A stretch of 64,000 nucleotides of DNA from Acidimicrobiia bacterium (lineage in GTDB: Bacteria; Actinomycetota; Acidimicrobiia; Spongiisociales; UBA5794), in NCBI GenBank assembly GCA_030065575.1, contig JASJDZ010000004.1:1-64000 (forward strand), written 5' to 3'. A program made the translations under genes and the position numbers. The notes below the pieces were generated by a model that worked only from the letters and a program-made list of their open reading frames with translations, was not told the origin of the DNA and did no database searches. Positions 28,030 to 37,928 of this stretch are shown piece by piece. Numbering within the stretch: position 1 is the first letter of the stretch; each line of letters starts with the position of its first letter.

Positions 28030-29274
28030 ATGGAGCTAACCATGCAGAAGAAGGTCGTCCTCGGCCTTCAACATACGATCGCCATGTTTGGCGCTACGGT
28101 TCTCGTACCGCTGATCACTGGGCTGAATCCGTCGGTTGCGCTGGTCGCAGCAGGCGTTGGAACACTTCTGTTCCACCTGGTCACGAAACAAATGGTCCCG
28201 GTATTCCTGGGATCATCGTTTGCGTTCATCCCACCAATCCTGATTGGTGTCGAGCGCGGCTATTCCTGGGCGGGTATCGGTGCCGGCATTGTCGGCGCGG
28301 CGGTGATCTACATTGCGATGTCGATCCTCGTCACCTTTGTGGGCAGCGACATCATCCGGCGGGTGTTCCCGCCGATTGTGACGGGCCCGGTCATCACGGT
28401 GATCGGTATCACCTTGGCCCCAGTCGCCATCAGCCAAGCAGAGGGTGCTTGGTGGCTCGCCATCGTGACGTTGGGGGCAACGATCATCGCAGCGATCTTC
28501 TTCCGGGGTCTGTTCCAGATGCTCCCCATCCTGACGGGCGCACTAGTGGGCTACGCCGCGGGCATCCTGTTCTACTCGGACTTCACCTTCGATCCAGTCC
28601 GGGAAGCGAGTTGGCTCGGCTGGCCCGAGTTCACCTGGGGCCTCGGCGACCTCAGTTGGGCGCCGATTGCGCTGATCGCACCAATTGCGTTCGTGACGAT
28701 GATCGAGCACGTCGGTGACATCCTGGCCAACGGTCGGGTTGTGGGACGGGACTTCTTCAAGGAGCCCGGCCTGAACCGGACGCTGCTCGGTGACGGTATC
28801 GCAACGTTGTTTGCCGGCCTCGTCGGTGGTCCACCGAACACCACGTACTCGGAGAACACGGGAGTGCTGGCCGTCACGAAGGTGTACGACCCGTTCATCA
28901 TCCGGATCGGAGCGGTCTTCGCCATCTTCCTGGGTCTCATCCCGAAGCTGGCTGCGGTCCTGCGCACCGTGCCGGTGCCGGTGCTCGGCGGTCTGTCGGT
29001 CGTGCTGTTCGGCATGATCGCATCCGTCGGCCTGCGCACACTGGTCGAAGGACAGGTCGACTTCAAGAAGGGTCGCAACATGATCGTTGTCGGCCTCATC
29101 CTGGTCTTCGGCCTTGGTGTGAGCGGGCTTTCTTCGCCGCTTGCCATCGGTGATGTGGAGATCTCCGGTCTGGCTCTCGCCGCCGTCATCGGCGTCGTCG
29201 CCAACCTGATCCTCCCGATGGATACCGAAGAGGTCGAAGTCGCAATGCCTACGGAGAAGATGTCCAGCGAATAG
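28030..29274 (+). CDS. Uracil-xanthine permease family (NCS2/SLC23)
   Basis: GLQHTIAMFGATVLVPLITGLNPSVAL; PNTTYSENTGVLAVTKVYDP. Confidence 0.94.
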   Translation: MELTMQKKVVLGLQHTIAMFGATVLVPLITGLNPSVALVAAGVGTLLFHLVTKQMVPVFLGSSFAFIPPILIGVERGYSWAGIGAGIVGAAVIYIAMSILVTFVGSDIIRRVFPPIVTGPVITVIGITLAPVAISQAEGAWWLAIVTLGATIIAAIFFRGLFQMLPILTGALVGYAAGILFYSDFTFDPVREASWLGWPEFTWGLGDLSWAPIALIAPIAFVTMIEHVGDILANGRVVGRDFFKEPGLNRTLLGDGIATLFAGLVGGPPNTTYSENTGVLAVTKVYDPFIIRIGAVFAIFLGLIPKLAAVLRTVPVPVLGGLSVVLFGMIASVGLRTLVEGQVDFKKGRNMIVVGLILVFGLGVSGLSSPLAIGDVEISGLALAAVIGVVANLILPMDTEEVEVAMPTEKMSSE

Positions 29275-29314
29275 GACAATCTCTCCAGGACCGCCCATCC
29301 AACTGGGCAATGAA

Positions 29315-29351
29315 GGGAGCCGGCGCAACCGCCGGCTCCCTCTCCTTTTTC
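29315..29351 (+). terminator. Rho-independent terminator of permease
   Basis: gggagccggcg caac cgccggctccc followed by tctccttttt. Confidence 0.88.
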
Positions 29352-29355
29352 TTCA

Positions 29356-29403
29356 GTTTTGGCGTAGATACGTACCGAATACGGCACACAGATACGCCAA
29401 AAC
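29356..29403. repeat. Two-stem intergenic inverted-repeat element, copy B
   Basis: GTTTTGGCGTA ... TACGCCAAAAC; 40/48 identical to reverse-oriented copy D by manual alignment. Confidence 0.9.
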
Positions 29404-29416
29404 CGTATGGGGAACG

Positions 29417-30367
29417 TCAGAGTTTGCGTTCGTACATGACCCAGTCGGGCCGAGGTACAAAGCCGAGGCCGAGGTTGATGCGATACATCGGGTTGTTCTC
29501 CTCGTTCGCAGTGTCGATACGCACGATGCCCCGGTCCTTGAGGATCGATAGGAGTTCGACCTTGAGTGCGGTGGCGATGCCTCGCCTGCGGTAGTTGCGG
29601 TCAACCCCGGTGAGGCCGAAGTAGGCCAGCGTCGGCGTAGCCGAATTGGCTGCGGCCTGGCTGAGCCCCACAATGTCTTCCCCATCTCGGGCGACCACCC
29701 AGAGGGAGCTTTCGAAGTCGGGGGAGCCGATGACTCCTTCGAGCCACTCGGCGAGGGTGTCCAGCCGGGGTGGATCGGGGGCGGGCTGATCCGCCACCAG
29801 GCGCTGGTACACAGGATGAAGCCGCTCCGGCCAGTCGCCTTCGTCAAGATCGGCCAACGTCGATAAGGCTATGCCTTGGGCCTCGACTCGGGCTACCGCA
29901 GTCCCGAAATCCTGAGGAACGAAGTCGGTCACCTGCAGCCGAGAGATGTGCTCGCGATGGATTTCGACGAAACCCTGATCGAGAAGGAATCGAACGTGGG
30001 CTTCGTAGCTCTCCACCATCCCGCTGAGCACGGCCGAGGGATGTCGCCGCGCCAGCGAATCGAGAGCGAATTGCAGGTACGCGTCGCGGACGGCGATACC
30101 TTCCCGATCCCTTGGCACCAGGATCTGGAACCAGTACCGGTCGGGGTCATCGATCCAGTCGCTGTGGCCAAAGCACCCGCAAGCCACGGGCCCGCCGGTC
30201 ACCTCGACAACATGACGTCGGAAGAAGAGGCCCGGATCGCGCGTCGCATCGTCGTGCTTCCACAGCTCCGGAGGGCGCAGGTCGTCGTCATACGCGGCCG
30301 CGTCATACGCGGCCAGTAGCGGATAGTCACTCTCCTCGAAATCCCGGATGGTGAAACCGAAGTTCAT
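29417..30367 (-). CDS. GNAT family N-acetyltransferase (probable tandem GNAT)
   Basis: C-terminal LTGVDRNYRRRGIATALKVELLSILKDRG and N-NPMYRINLGLGFV. Confidence 0.88.
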   Translation of the reverse strand: MNFGFTIRDFEESDYPLLAAYDAAAYDDDLRPPELWKHDDATRDPGLFFRRHVVEVTGGPVACGCFGHSDWIDDPDRYWFQILVPRDREGIAVRDAYLQFALDSLARRHPSAVLSGMVESYEAHVRFLLDQGFVEIHREHISRLQVTDFVPQDFGTAVARVEAQGIALSTLADLDEGDWPERLHPVYQRLVADQPAPDPPRLDTLAEWLEGVIGSPDFESSLWVVARDGEDIVGLSQAAANSATPTLAYFGLTGVDRNYRRRGIATALKVELLSILKDRGIVRIDTANEENNPMYRINLGLGFVPRPDWVMYERKL

Positions 30368-30390
30368 AGGCCAAACACTATCGCCCCCGT

Positions 30391-30437
30391 TTCCTGCGTA
30401 GATTCATCGCTCATAGCGCTACGGATCTACGCAAGTT
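30391..30437. repeat. Two-stem intergenic inverted-repeat element, copy C
   Basis: TGCGTAGAT ... ATCTACGCA with inner CGCT cat AGCG. Confidence 0.8.
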
Positions 30438-30449
30438 CGATGAGGGCGG

Positions 30450-31283
30450 CTAGCCCCCCGCAACTAGGCCGACCGCCACTAGGGCGAGTACCAGGCCGAG
30501 TTGGCGTTGGCGAGTGAGCCTCTCCCCGAGCACTAGCCAGGCGAGAATCACGGTGGCGGCCGGGAACATCGCAGCCAGCACGGAGACAACCGCCAACGAG
30601 CCCTCCGTGGTAGCGATGATGAACAGGCCATTCCCCAGCGTCACCAACACACCGGCACCGATCGCAGCAGGTAGGGCCTCCCGGCTCGGCATCAGCCTTC
30701 CCGTCGCCCGGACTGCAATGGCAAGCATCACGATCGAACCGGCGATACGGGCCGGTAGCAGACCCCAGATACCCGAGTCGGTAGCGCCCAGGCTCAGGAA
30801 GATCAGCAACCCGCCAAACCCAAGGCCGGCAAGAATCCCGTACCTGACCCCAACTGCCACGTTGTCCTCAGCCGTGATGTGCCCGCCACTGCTGATCGTC
30901 CAAATGGCGATGAGGCCGACCACGAGACCCAGCAGGACCACGGCATTCGGTAGGTCCCTGCGGACGATCTGCCATACCACCGGCCATACCCCGGCACCAA
31001 CCGCGGCTATCGGTGAAACAACGGCGATGCTGCTGTGCGCAAAGCCGCTGTAGAGAGCGATCACCGCCATCGCCCCGCTCAGCCCGGCAAGCCCGCCCCA
31101 CAGCATCGTTGGGCCATCGAGGCTGCCACCAAAAAGCGGCCCGAGGAGGAGCACCGTGGCAAAGCCGGCGAGATGATTGACCAGCACAACCGCCATGACG
31201 CGGTCGCGTCGGCTTCCTAGCCCGCCGAGGAAGTCACCCGATCCCGACAGCGCAGCGGCAGCAAGGGCGAGAGCTATGGCCAT
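30450..31283 (-). CDS. EamA/DMT superfamily transporter
   Basis: GSGDFLGGLGSRRDRVMAVVLVNHLAGF; repeated 5-TM organisation; LAWLVLGERLTRQRQLG. Confidence 0.88.
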   Translation of the reverse strand: MAIALALAAAALSGSGDFLGGLGSRRDRVMAVVLVNHLAGFATVLLLGPLFGGSLDGPTMLWGGLAGLSGAMAVIALYSGFAHSSIAVVSPIAAVGAGVWPVVWQIVRRDLPNAVVLLGLVVGLIAIWTISSGGHITAEDNVAVGVRYGILAGLGFGGLLIFLSLGATDSGIWGLLPARIAGSIVMLAIAVRATGRLMPSREALPAAIGAGVLVTLGNGLFIIATTEGSLAVVSVLAAMFPAATVILAWLVLGERLTRQRQLGLVLALVAVGLVAGG

Positions 31284-31286
31284 CGG

Positions 31287-33764
31287 CTAGTGCTCGTGAT
31301 TGTTGGAATTGAGAAGTGTCTCCACCTCTGCCCGGGCACTATCGAGCTTCGCCTGCGTCTTGAGGATTCGGCGGCCGACGGTGCGCAGACGTTGCTCGGC
31401 GGCGGAGACATCGTCTGCCTCCCATCCTGAGCCGTCGATCCGCAGCTCGACCTCAGCTTCGAGACGTTCCCACTGGCGTTGCAGCGTGCGCAACCGGTTC
31501 TCGGCAACCTGGACGATCTCTTCGGCGGCGCGCAGCTTGATGCTCTCCTCCGTCTCCGGCCCTGCGGTGAGATCCACGGCGGTACCGGCAATGAAGACCG
31601 CCGTCGTGGGAAGCGAGTTGAGCAGCACCGACGTGTCCATCTCGAAGGGACCGACGAACCTGCCCTGGCGCAGCGCGGAAGGAACCATCACAAAGCTGGC
31701 CAGCGCCGAAGTGGTGGCAACCTCGCCGATTGTCGGGTTGGCCAGGCACACCACCTCGGCGGAGATGCGGGCCGCATCCAGCATTGATCCCAAGGCGTCG
31801 GTCTCGGCAGCGATGTCGGCGTCTGCGGGTAGTGGCGCCAGCAATCGGATCCGGGCGCGAGACCACTCCCGCGTCCGGGTGAAGAGGTAGGCACTGAGTA
31901 GTGCCAGCCGGCTGGAATCGTCGTCCTGCCACCACACATCGATGAACCGCTCGTTGCGAGCCAACTGCTCGAGAGTCGACCAACGACGCTCATCACTCAG
32001 CATGCTCACCACGTTGACGCCCACCCGGTGGATTTCACGTACCGCCTGGGCATATCCGGCGAGGTGGTGCTCATCGCTCTCCTCGGGCCATCCGAACAGC
32101 ACGGTGTTGGCGCGGAGCGGTCCCAAACCGAACGATTGCACGATGACCGGAAGGGCCTCCATGGCGTCGGGAGCGAGGACCGCCCGGCCGTGCACATCCA
32201 GCCCGAGAGCGTCGATCTCCGACCGCAGAGCCAGCTCAGTCGCGTTGCGCTCCCTCCGCTTCAGCGCCCCCTCCCCGACAACTATCTGAACCGCCGCCGT
32301 CAGCCCGCTCTCCCCCTCCAGCCATGAGCCAAATCGGAGCAGCCGAGCCCGGCGCCGGGGGTCGGCGGAGAAGGCCAGAACCTGAGGTCGCCAACTACGC
32401 GGGTTCTCCGCTTCTGCCTTCATGGCCCGGATGCCCTCTTTGACCCGCTGGAAGTAGAACGATCGGCTGGCATCGGCCCAGCGTTGCGGACGGTCGATGC
32501 GCCGGAGGTACTGGTAGATGCCGGCCAGGATGACGATGGCTCCTATGCCGGCCGGGATGTTCACGGCAACCATGGCCACTGCACAAGCGATGGCGCCCGC
32601 CAGACTCACCCTGCGGTGAAAGAACCGGAAGCGGGGCCGGAATGACGGGCTCGCAGCTCTCGCCTCGTAGTAGGTGGCGTAGTTGAGCAGCCCATATGAG
32701 ATGAGGAAGAACATCGAGACGACGGGAGCAATTGCGTTCAGATTGCCGATGGCGACTGTGGCGAGGGCGATCCCAAGCGACAGGACCACGGCACGTCGCG
32801 GATTGGATGTCTTCCCATGACCCTTGGCGAAGTAGTTGAGGATGGGGAACACTCGATCCGAGGCCAGGGACTGAAGGATGCGAGGTGCGCCGAGGAAGGA
32901 GGCCATCGCCGAGGACAACGTGGCGGCGATAACACCGGCGTCGATGAGCGGGCCAAAGACCGCAATTGAGTTGAGGATCCCGGTGTCCTCGATGAGCTCA
33001 CTCGAGGAAGCGTTCCCGGCAATCAGGATTGCCACCGACACGTAGACGATCGTCGACAACCCGACCGCGGCGAACGTACCGCGGGGCAGGCTGCGCCCGG
33101 CGTCACGTAGATCGCCGGACATGCTCACACCCTGGGTGAACCCGGTCACCGCCGGGAAGAAGATTGCAAAGACCACCCAGAATCCCAGCGACTCCTCCGG
33201 CCTCGACCAGCCGTCCCCGGCCACACCTGCCTCGAAACCCGGGATAGCTCCGGCGTAGAAGGAAATGAGGGCGGCGACCAGCAGGGTCATGACTACGAAC
33301 TGGAACCTGCTGGCGATGTCGGCGCCAAGCCAGGCCAGTCCGAAGAGCAGCAGAACGGCAACGGCGGCAATCATCTGAGCTGCCCAATCAGCTTCGAGGC
33401 CGAAGATGGCCGTCACCGCTTCACCGAAGCCCACCGCATAGAAGGCGATCGACACCGATTGCGCCAGGAAAAGGACAACACCAATTGCGCCGCCGAACTC
33501 GACCCCGAGGGTGCGCGAGATCATGTAGTAATCGCCGCCGCCCTTGACATCGATATTGGTAGCGATCGCGGCAAGCGAGATACTGGTGAGCACGGACACA
33601 CCGGTGGCGATCCCGATGATGATGAGGGCGTTGCGCAGCCCGCCGTTACCCACGACGTAGCCCAGCCGGAGGAACAGAATGATCCCGAGGATGGTGAGGA
33701 TCGATGGCGTGAACACACCGGCAAACGTGCCGAGAGTCCCTCTTCTTGGCTGCTCAGTGGTCAA
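31287..33764 (-). CDS. APC-superfamily cation-chloride-cotransporter-like (SLC12-like) permease with cytosolic C-terminus
   Basis: GTFAGVFTPSILTILGIILFLRLGYVVGNGG; VKGGGDYYMISRTLGVEFGGAIGVVLFLAQ; long soluble C-terminal domain. Confidence 0.88.
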   Translation of the reverse strand: MTTEQPRRGTLGTFAGVFTPSILTILGIILFLRLGYVVGNGGLRNALIIIGIATGVSVLTSISLAAIATNIDVKGGGDYYMISRTLGVEFGGAIGVVLFLAQSVSIAFYAVGFGEAVTAIFGLEADWAAQMIAAVAVLLLFGLAWLGADIASRFQFVVMTLLVAALISFYAGAIPGFEAGVAGDGWSRPEESLGFWVVFAIFFPAVTGFTQGVSMSGDLRDAGRSLPRGTFAAVGLSTIVYVSVAILIAGNASSSELIEDTGILNSIAVFGPLIDAGVIAATLSSAMASFLGAPRILQSLASDRVFPILNYFAKGHGKTSNPRRAVVLSLGIALATVAIGNLNAIAPVVSMFFLISYGLLNYATYYEARAASPSFRPRFRFFHRRVSLAGAIACAVAMVAVNIPAGIGAIVILAGIYQYLRRIDRPQRWADASRSFYFQRVKEGIRAMKAEAENPRSWRPQVLAFSADPRRRARLLRFGSWLEGESGLTAAVQIVVGEGALKRRERNATELALRSEIDALGLDVHGRAVLAPDAMEALPVIVQSFGLGPLRANTVLFGWPEESDEHHLAGYAQAVREIHRVGVNVVSMLSDERRWSTLEQLARNERFIDVWWQDDDSSRLALLSAYLFTRTREWSRARIRLLAPLPADADIAAETDALGSMLDAARISAEVVCLANPTIGEVATTSALASFVMVPSALRQGRFVGPFEMDTSVLLNSLPTTAVFIAGTAVDLTAGPETEESIKLRAAEEIVQVAENRLRTLQRQWERLEAEVELRIDGSGWEADDVSAAEQRLRTVGRRILKTQAKLDSARAEVETLLNSNNHEH

Positions 33765-33873
33765 TGAAGGATCCGCTAGATCGGCTGATCAAGGCATCGT
33801 AGGCGTCGCCAACCGATCTGAGGTTGCAGCAGTCCCCCGACCAGATCGGAAGAGGGGCAGATAGCCTTGAAGT

Positions 33874-34662
33874 GTGAGCGGAAACACAGATCACGAGGGA
33901 CGCATCATCGACTTCGGTCGGATGGCTGCCGACTACGAGCAGTACCGACCCGGGTTCCCCGACGACTTCTTCGCCAGGCTCACGAACATCGGCTGGTGTA
34001 AGCCCGGGGACCGTGCACTCGATCTCGGCACCGGAACCGGCACCGTTGCACTCGGGCTCGCCGCACAGGGCCTCGAGGTGGTCGGACTCGACATCGCTCC
34101 GGAGCTGCTGGACGCGGCCCGCCAGGCTGCGATCGCTCGTGGCCTCGAAGTCACATTCGTAGAAGGCCGCGCTGAAGATACCGGTTTCGATGATGAGTCA
34201 TTCGATCTCGTTTGCGCCGGGCAGGCGTGGTGGTGGTTCGACAGCGACGCGGCGGCTGCAGAGTCGCGTCGAATCCTGGCCCCGGGCGGCCGGCTGCTCA
34301 TCTGTGCCTTTAGCTACATGCCGCTGCCCGGCAATGCCGCCCACCTCACTGAGGAGTTGATCCTGGAGCACAATCCAGGATGGCCGCGGGCCGGATGGCG
34401 GGGGGTACATCCTGAGCAAGTGAAAGCCCTCGACTATGCCGGGTTCATCGAAGTGGAGAGCTTCAGCTACGTCATGGACATCGAGTTCACCCACGAGGCC
34501 TGGCGAGGACGCATGAGAACCTGCAACGGTGTCGGCGCAGCTCTCGATCCGGAATCGGTCGAACGGTTCGACGCGGACCTGGCGATTCTGCTGGCGGGCG
34601 AATTCGATGATCCGATATCGATTCCCCACCGTGTGTTCGCCACCAGCGGGCTGCGCCCATAA
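33874..34662 (+). CDS. Class I SAM-dependent methyltransferase
   Basis: ALDLGTGTGTVALGLAAQGLEVVGLDIAPELL; FDLVCAGQAWWWFD. Confidence 0.92.
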   Translation: MSGNTDHEGRIIDFGRMAADYEQYRPGFPDDFFARLTNIGWCKPGDRALDLGTGTGTVALGLAAQGLEVVGLDIAPELLDAARQAAIARGLEVTFVEGRAEDTGFDDESFDLVCAGQAWWWFDSDAAAAESRRILAPGGRLLICAFSYMPLPGNAAHLTEELILEHNPGWPRAGWRGVHPEQVKALDYAGFIEVESFSYVMDIEFTHEAWRGRMRTCNGVGAALDPESVERFDADLAILLAGEFDDPISIPHRVFATSGLRP

Positions 34663-34666
34663 CTCC

Positions 34667-35452
34667 CTAGCCCGCCACCCTGTGCTGCGCCATCCAGGAA
34701 GCCCCGAAGTCGACCAGAGCGGGCAAGCTGACCAGGCGCGATTCAGCTGCGCCAACCCTGCCCGATCTGACCTGATCCGGATGGGCATCAGTGAAGTCGG
34801 CTCCGATCCTGGTGAAGTCGCCATCGTCTACTGCCGGCTCAGAGAACGACACCCAGCGCCTGGCCCCACCAACTCGAATCGGAGCGCCGTTGGCGACTCG
34901 AGAAATGGCCAGCCCGCTTCGGCTCTCGGCGAGGTGGAGAGCCGTGCATTTGTCGAAGCCGACCCCGAGGAAGAGGATCATTGCACTGAGCTCATAGAGG
35001 GCACGAAGCGGTGAGCCCTCCCCCACCGGGTCGTCGAGCTCGTGATGCGCCACAACCTGCTCCGCAGCTGGTCCCCAGGCGGCAAAGGAGCGATGGGGAT
35101 GAGAGCTCCGGACCGCCTCCGGGTGGGTACGTACGGCCTCGGCGATCAGCCCCATCGATCGGGTCGGCGTCCATCGTGGGTCATAGGCCGGAAGCTCTGC
35201 TCGGACCTGGTCCCAATGCTCAGGGGGCTCGATTCGCAGATAGGCAGGATCACACAGCTGCCACGACTGTGCGGGGACAACGATGGTTCCCTCAGGGCCG
35301 ATCACGTCACGAATCGCCATCACGACAGCTTGCTCGCCTCCGGGAACTCTCCCGAGTGCGGAGAGAGAACCGTGCACGAGTAGAACATCCCCGGTCGCTA
35401 TTCCCAGAGCCACAAGGTCCGCAACGAGCCCGCTGCGGGGAATGACGGTCAT
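34667..35452 (-). CDS. AAC(3) family aminoglycoside N-acetyltransferase-like protein
   Basis: GDVLLVHGSLSALGRVPGGEQAVVMAIRDVIGPEGTIVVPAQSW; RSSHPHRSFAAWG. Confidence 0.88.
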   Translation of the reverse strand: MTVIPRSGLVADLVALGIATGDVLLVHGSLSALGRVPGGEQAVVMAIRDVIGPEGTIVVPAQSWQLCDPAYLRIEPPEHWDQVRAELPAYDPRWTPTRSMGLIAEAVRTHPEAVRSSHPHRSFAAWGPAAEQVVAHHELDDPVGEGSPLRALYELSAMILFLGVGFDKCTALHLAESRSGLAISRVANGAPIRVGGARRWVSFSEPAVDDGDFTRIGADFTDAHPDQVRSGRVGAAESRLVSLPALVDFGASWMAQHRVAG

Positions 35453-36051
35453 TCGGTCAGCAGACAACCGGCATCAGCCATCTCAGCCAGAGCCTGGTCA
35501 CCATCGCCCGACTCGAGATTCACAGCACGAATTGCATCGGTGAGAACGGTGACGTCATAGCCGGCGGTAGCTCCGTCGAGGGCCGTTGCCTTGACGCAAT
35601 AGTCGGTGGCCAGACCGCAGACAACAATTGCCTTGATCCCCCAACGATCCAACTGTGACGCAAGACCCGTTGGGGATACCTCTCCCGTCTCGGGGTCGCG
35701 CACGCTGAACCCCGAATAGCCGTCCTCGCCGGCAGTGCCCTTGCGCACAACGGGGCCATCGACAATCAGGTTGGGATGAAAGGCCGCACCCCAGGAATCG
35801 CCGACGCAATGCACCGGCCAAATCCCACCGTCCCTGGCGAAGTGGGGGGTCGTCTCCGGGTGCCAGTCGGCCGTGTAGACCACATATGCACCGGCGTTAC
35901 GAGCGCGCGCGATCTCCGTATTCACAACCCTGACCACATCCTCGCCGCCATCGACATAGAGACTGCCGTTCGGGTCGGCGAAATCGTTCTGGACGTCGAC
36001 AACAACCAGCGCTGTCGTGCGGTTGTAGTCGACCGTGGTGTGAGAAGTCAT
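35449..36051 (-). CDS. pncA: Nicotinamidase / isochorismatase-family hydrolase
   Basis: VVVDVQNDFADPNGSLYV; DWHPETTPHF; IWPVHCV; VCGLATDYCVKATALDG. Confidence 0.92.
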   Translation of the reverse strand: MTSHTTVDYNRTTALVVVDVQNDFADPNGSLYVDGGEDVVRVVNTEIARARNAGAYVVYTADWHPETTPHFARDGGIWPVHCVGDSWGAAFHPNLIVDGPVVRKGTAGEDGYSGFSVRDPETGEVSPTGLASQLDRWGIKAIVVCGLATDYCVKATALDGATAGYDVTVLTDAIRAVNLESGDGDQALAEMADAGCLLTE

Positions 36052-36172
36052 GCTCGGATGATACCGACTGCCGCCTCAGGGGCCTCAGGGTACGACCAGG
36101 GTCAGTCCCGATGGAACCGGGACCTCGGCTGAGGGATGCTGAAGGAGAACAAACAACCGAAATGAGGCAGAA

Positions 36173-36529
36173 ATGACTACCCAAACCAATCAGCCGGTGA
36201 CCTCCGAGGTACGCAATTGGGCGACCCTCAGCCACCTATCGGGCTTCGTCGTATTCCTGGGGATTCCCCCGGTACTCGGGCCCCTGGCAATGTGGCTGCT
36301 GCGCCGGGACGTTCCATACGCCGAGTACCACGCCAAGGAAGCACTCAACTTCAACATCTCGTTCATGATCTGGTCGGCCATTGCCGCGCTGAGCATCCTC
36401 GCCGTAGTTGGTCTGCTCCTGCTGCCGGCAGTGCTCGTTACCTGGCTGGTCCTCACCATTCGCGGCGCACTGCGAGCATCCGCCGGCGAGTATTACCGCT
36501 ACCCGCTGACCCTACGCTTCGTCCGCTAG
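36173..36529 (+). CDS. DUF4870 domain membrane protein
   Basis: WATLSHLSGFVVFLGIPPVLGPLAMWLLRRDVPYAEYHAKEALNFNIS. Confidence 0.88.
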   Translation: MTTQTNQPVTSEVRNWATLSHLSGFVVFLGIPPVLGPLAMWLLRRDVPYAEYHAKEALNFNISFMIWSAIAALSILAVVGLLLLPAVLVTWLVLTIRGALRASAGEYYRYPLTLRFVR

Positions 36530-36548
36530 GGCATTTCCACGCTCGAAC

Positions 36549-36577
36549 CGGAGCCCCCGGCATTGCCGGGGGCTCCG
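36549..36577. terminator. Strong 13-bp hairpin
   Basis: cggagcccccggc att gccgggggctccg. Confidence 0.7.
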
Positions 36578-36689
36578 CTGTGCCCCAGACCAACGGTCAC
36601 CGATGAGCTAGCTCAGCATGGACCAGGGAAAAAAGGCGCTCAGGTACTCCGACCCGGTGACCGATTGAACCCCGAGAGGAGGAACGAAA

Positions 36690-37376
36690 TTGGCTCTCGA
36701 CCCGCTCGCGCTTGACGAAGAACTGCAGCAGGAGCTCACCGATGTCCGGCTGCAAACCGAGAATGGCCGGATTGTGATGCCGGTCGTACCGGTTGACATG
36801 GGCATCATCGTCTCCGACGTCTTCGGTATCCACGATGAGGATCAAGCCTTCGACGTAGTCGTCGCGGAGCTGGGGATGAAGCCGCTGGTGACCCTCATCT
36901 GGGACGAGGACGGCGCCCCCGTGTTCGACAATTCTCTTCAGGTGCTCCATCTCGGCGAGCGGGCCTACATATCGATCTCCCCCGATGTAGCCGTTGCCCA
37001 GCACTGGGAAGCAATCGCCATGTGCGAGCCGGCGTCGCCAGAGATGCTGGAAGCATTCTTCCTCGACCTGTCCCGTGACAACGGGGCGACCTACAGCGTG
37101 GATCTGTACAGCGCCCTGCCGACCAGGGTGTCATCCGACTACCTGAGCGTCGATTCCATCGGTGCGAGCTTTGCTGCCTATCTCGATTGGGATGAGCAGC
37201 GTTCTCCGGGGGCCTGGGCCTATCAGGTCGAGTATCTGCCCCGGTCCGTCGAGAAGACCTCGGATCTGGTCATCGGGTCGATGGCGCTGCGCAAGGAAGA
37301 CAATGAGTTCTCGCGGCGCCGCTACATCAACGCCTATGCCCACGCTGTCTACGAGACGAGCGCCGAAGCCATCTGA
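36690..37376 (+). CDS. Hypothetical protein
   Basis: TTG start with GAGGAGG RBS, complete ORF, no recognised motif. Confidence 0.6.
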   Translation: MALDPLALDEELQQELTDVRLQTENGRIVMPVVPVDMGIIVSDVFGIHDEDQAFDVVVAELGMKPLVTLIWDEDGAPVFDNSLQVLHLGERAYISISPDVAVAQHWEAIAMCEPASPEMLEAFFLDLSRDNGATYSVDLYSALPTRVSSDYLSVDSIGASFAAYLDWDEQRSPGAWAYQVEYLPRSVEKTSDLVIGSMALRKEDNEFSRRRYINAYAHAVYETSAEAI

Positions 37377-37417
37377 GCTCCTGATCCGGCTGCGCTGCGG
37401 CGGATTATCGTGGCGGC

Positions 37418-37891
37418 ATGAGACCTTCCTGGGATGACTACTTCCTCGACCTGGTTGACCAAGTTGCCTCCCGGGCGACCTGCGATCGAGGTAAGAGCGG
37501 CTGCGTCGTAGTCCGCGATAAGCGGATCATCTGCACCGGCTACGTCGGCTCCCCATCCGGGATGCCTCATTGCGACGATGTCGGCCACGACTTCAAGCAG
37601 GTAATCGACGACGACGGCACAACCCGCCAGCACTGCGTTCGTACGGTGCATGCCGAACAGAACGCCATCGTCCAGGCCGCTCGCTACGGCCTCCAACTCG
37701 AGGGCACAACCATCTACTGCTCGATGGAGCCGTGTCGCGTGTGCGCAATGCTCATCGCCAGCAGCGGCGTAAGCAGGGTCGTAGCCCGTCGCCGCTATCA
37801 CGCCGGTGGCGACACCCCGGTGATCCTTTCCTCGGCGGGAGTCGAGCTGGTGATCGTTGAGGAGGTCGTCGAGAGCTACGAGGGCCAGTAG
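37418..37891 (+). CDS. Deoxycytidylate (dCMP) deaminase family
   Basis: RTVHAEQNAIVQAARYG and CSMEPCRVCAMLIAS zinc motifs. Confidence 0.92.
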   Translation: MRPSWDDYFLDLVDQVASRATCDRGKSGCVVVRDKRIICTGYVGSPSGMPHCDDVGHDFKQVIDDDGTTRQHCVRTVHAEQNAIVQAARYGLQLEGTTIYCSMEPCRVCAMLIASSGVSRVVARRRYHAGGDTPVILSSAGVELVIVEEVVESYEGQ

Positions 37892-37928
37892 CTAATGGCC
37901 GACCTGGCACGGAGGGAGATGAGCTCGC

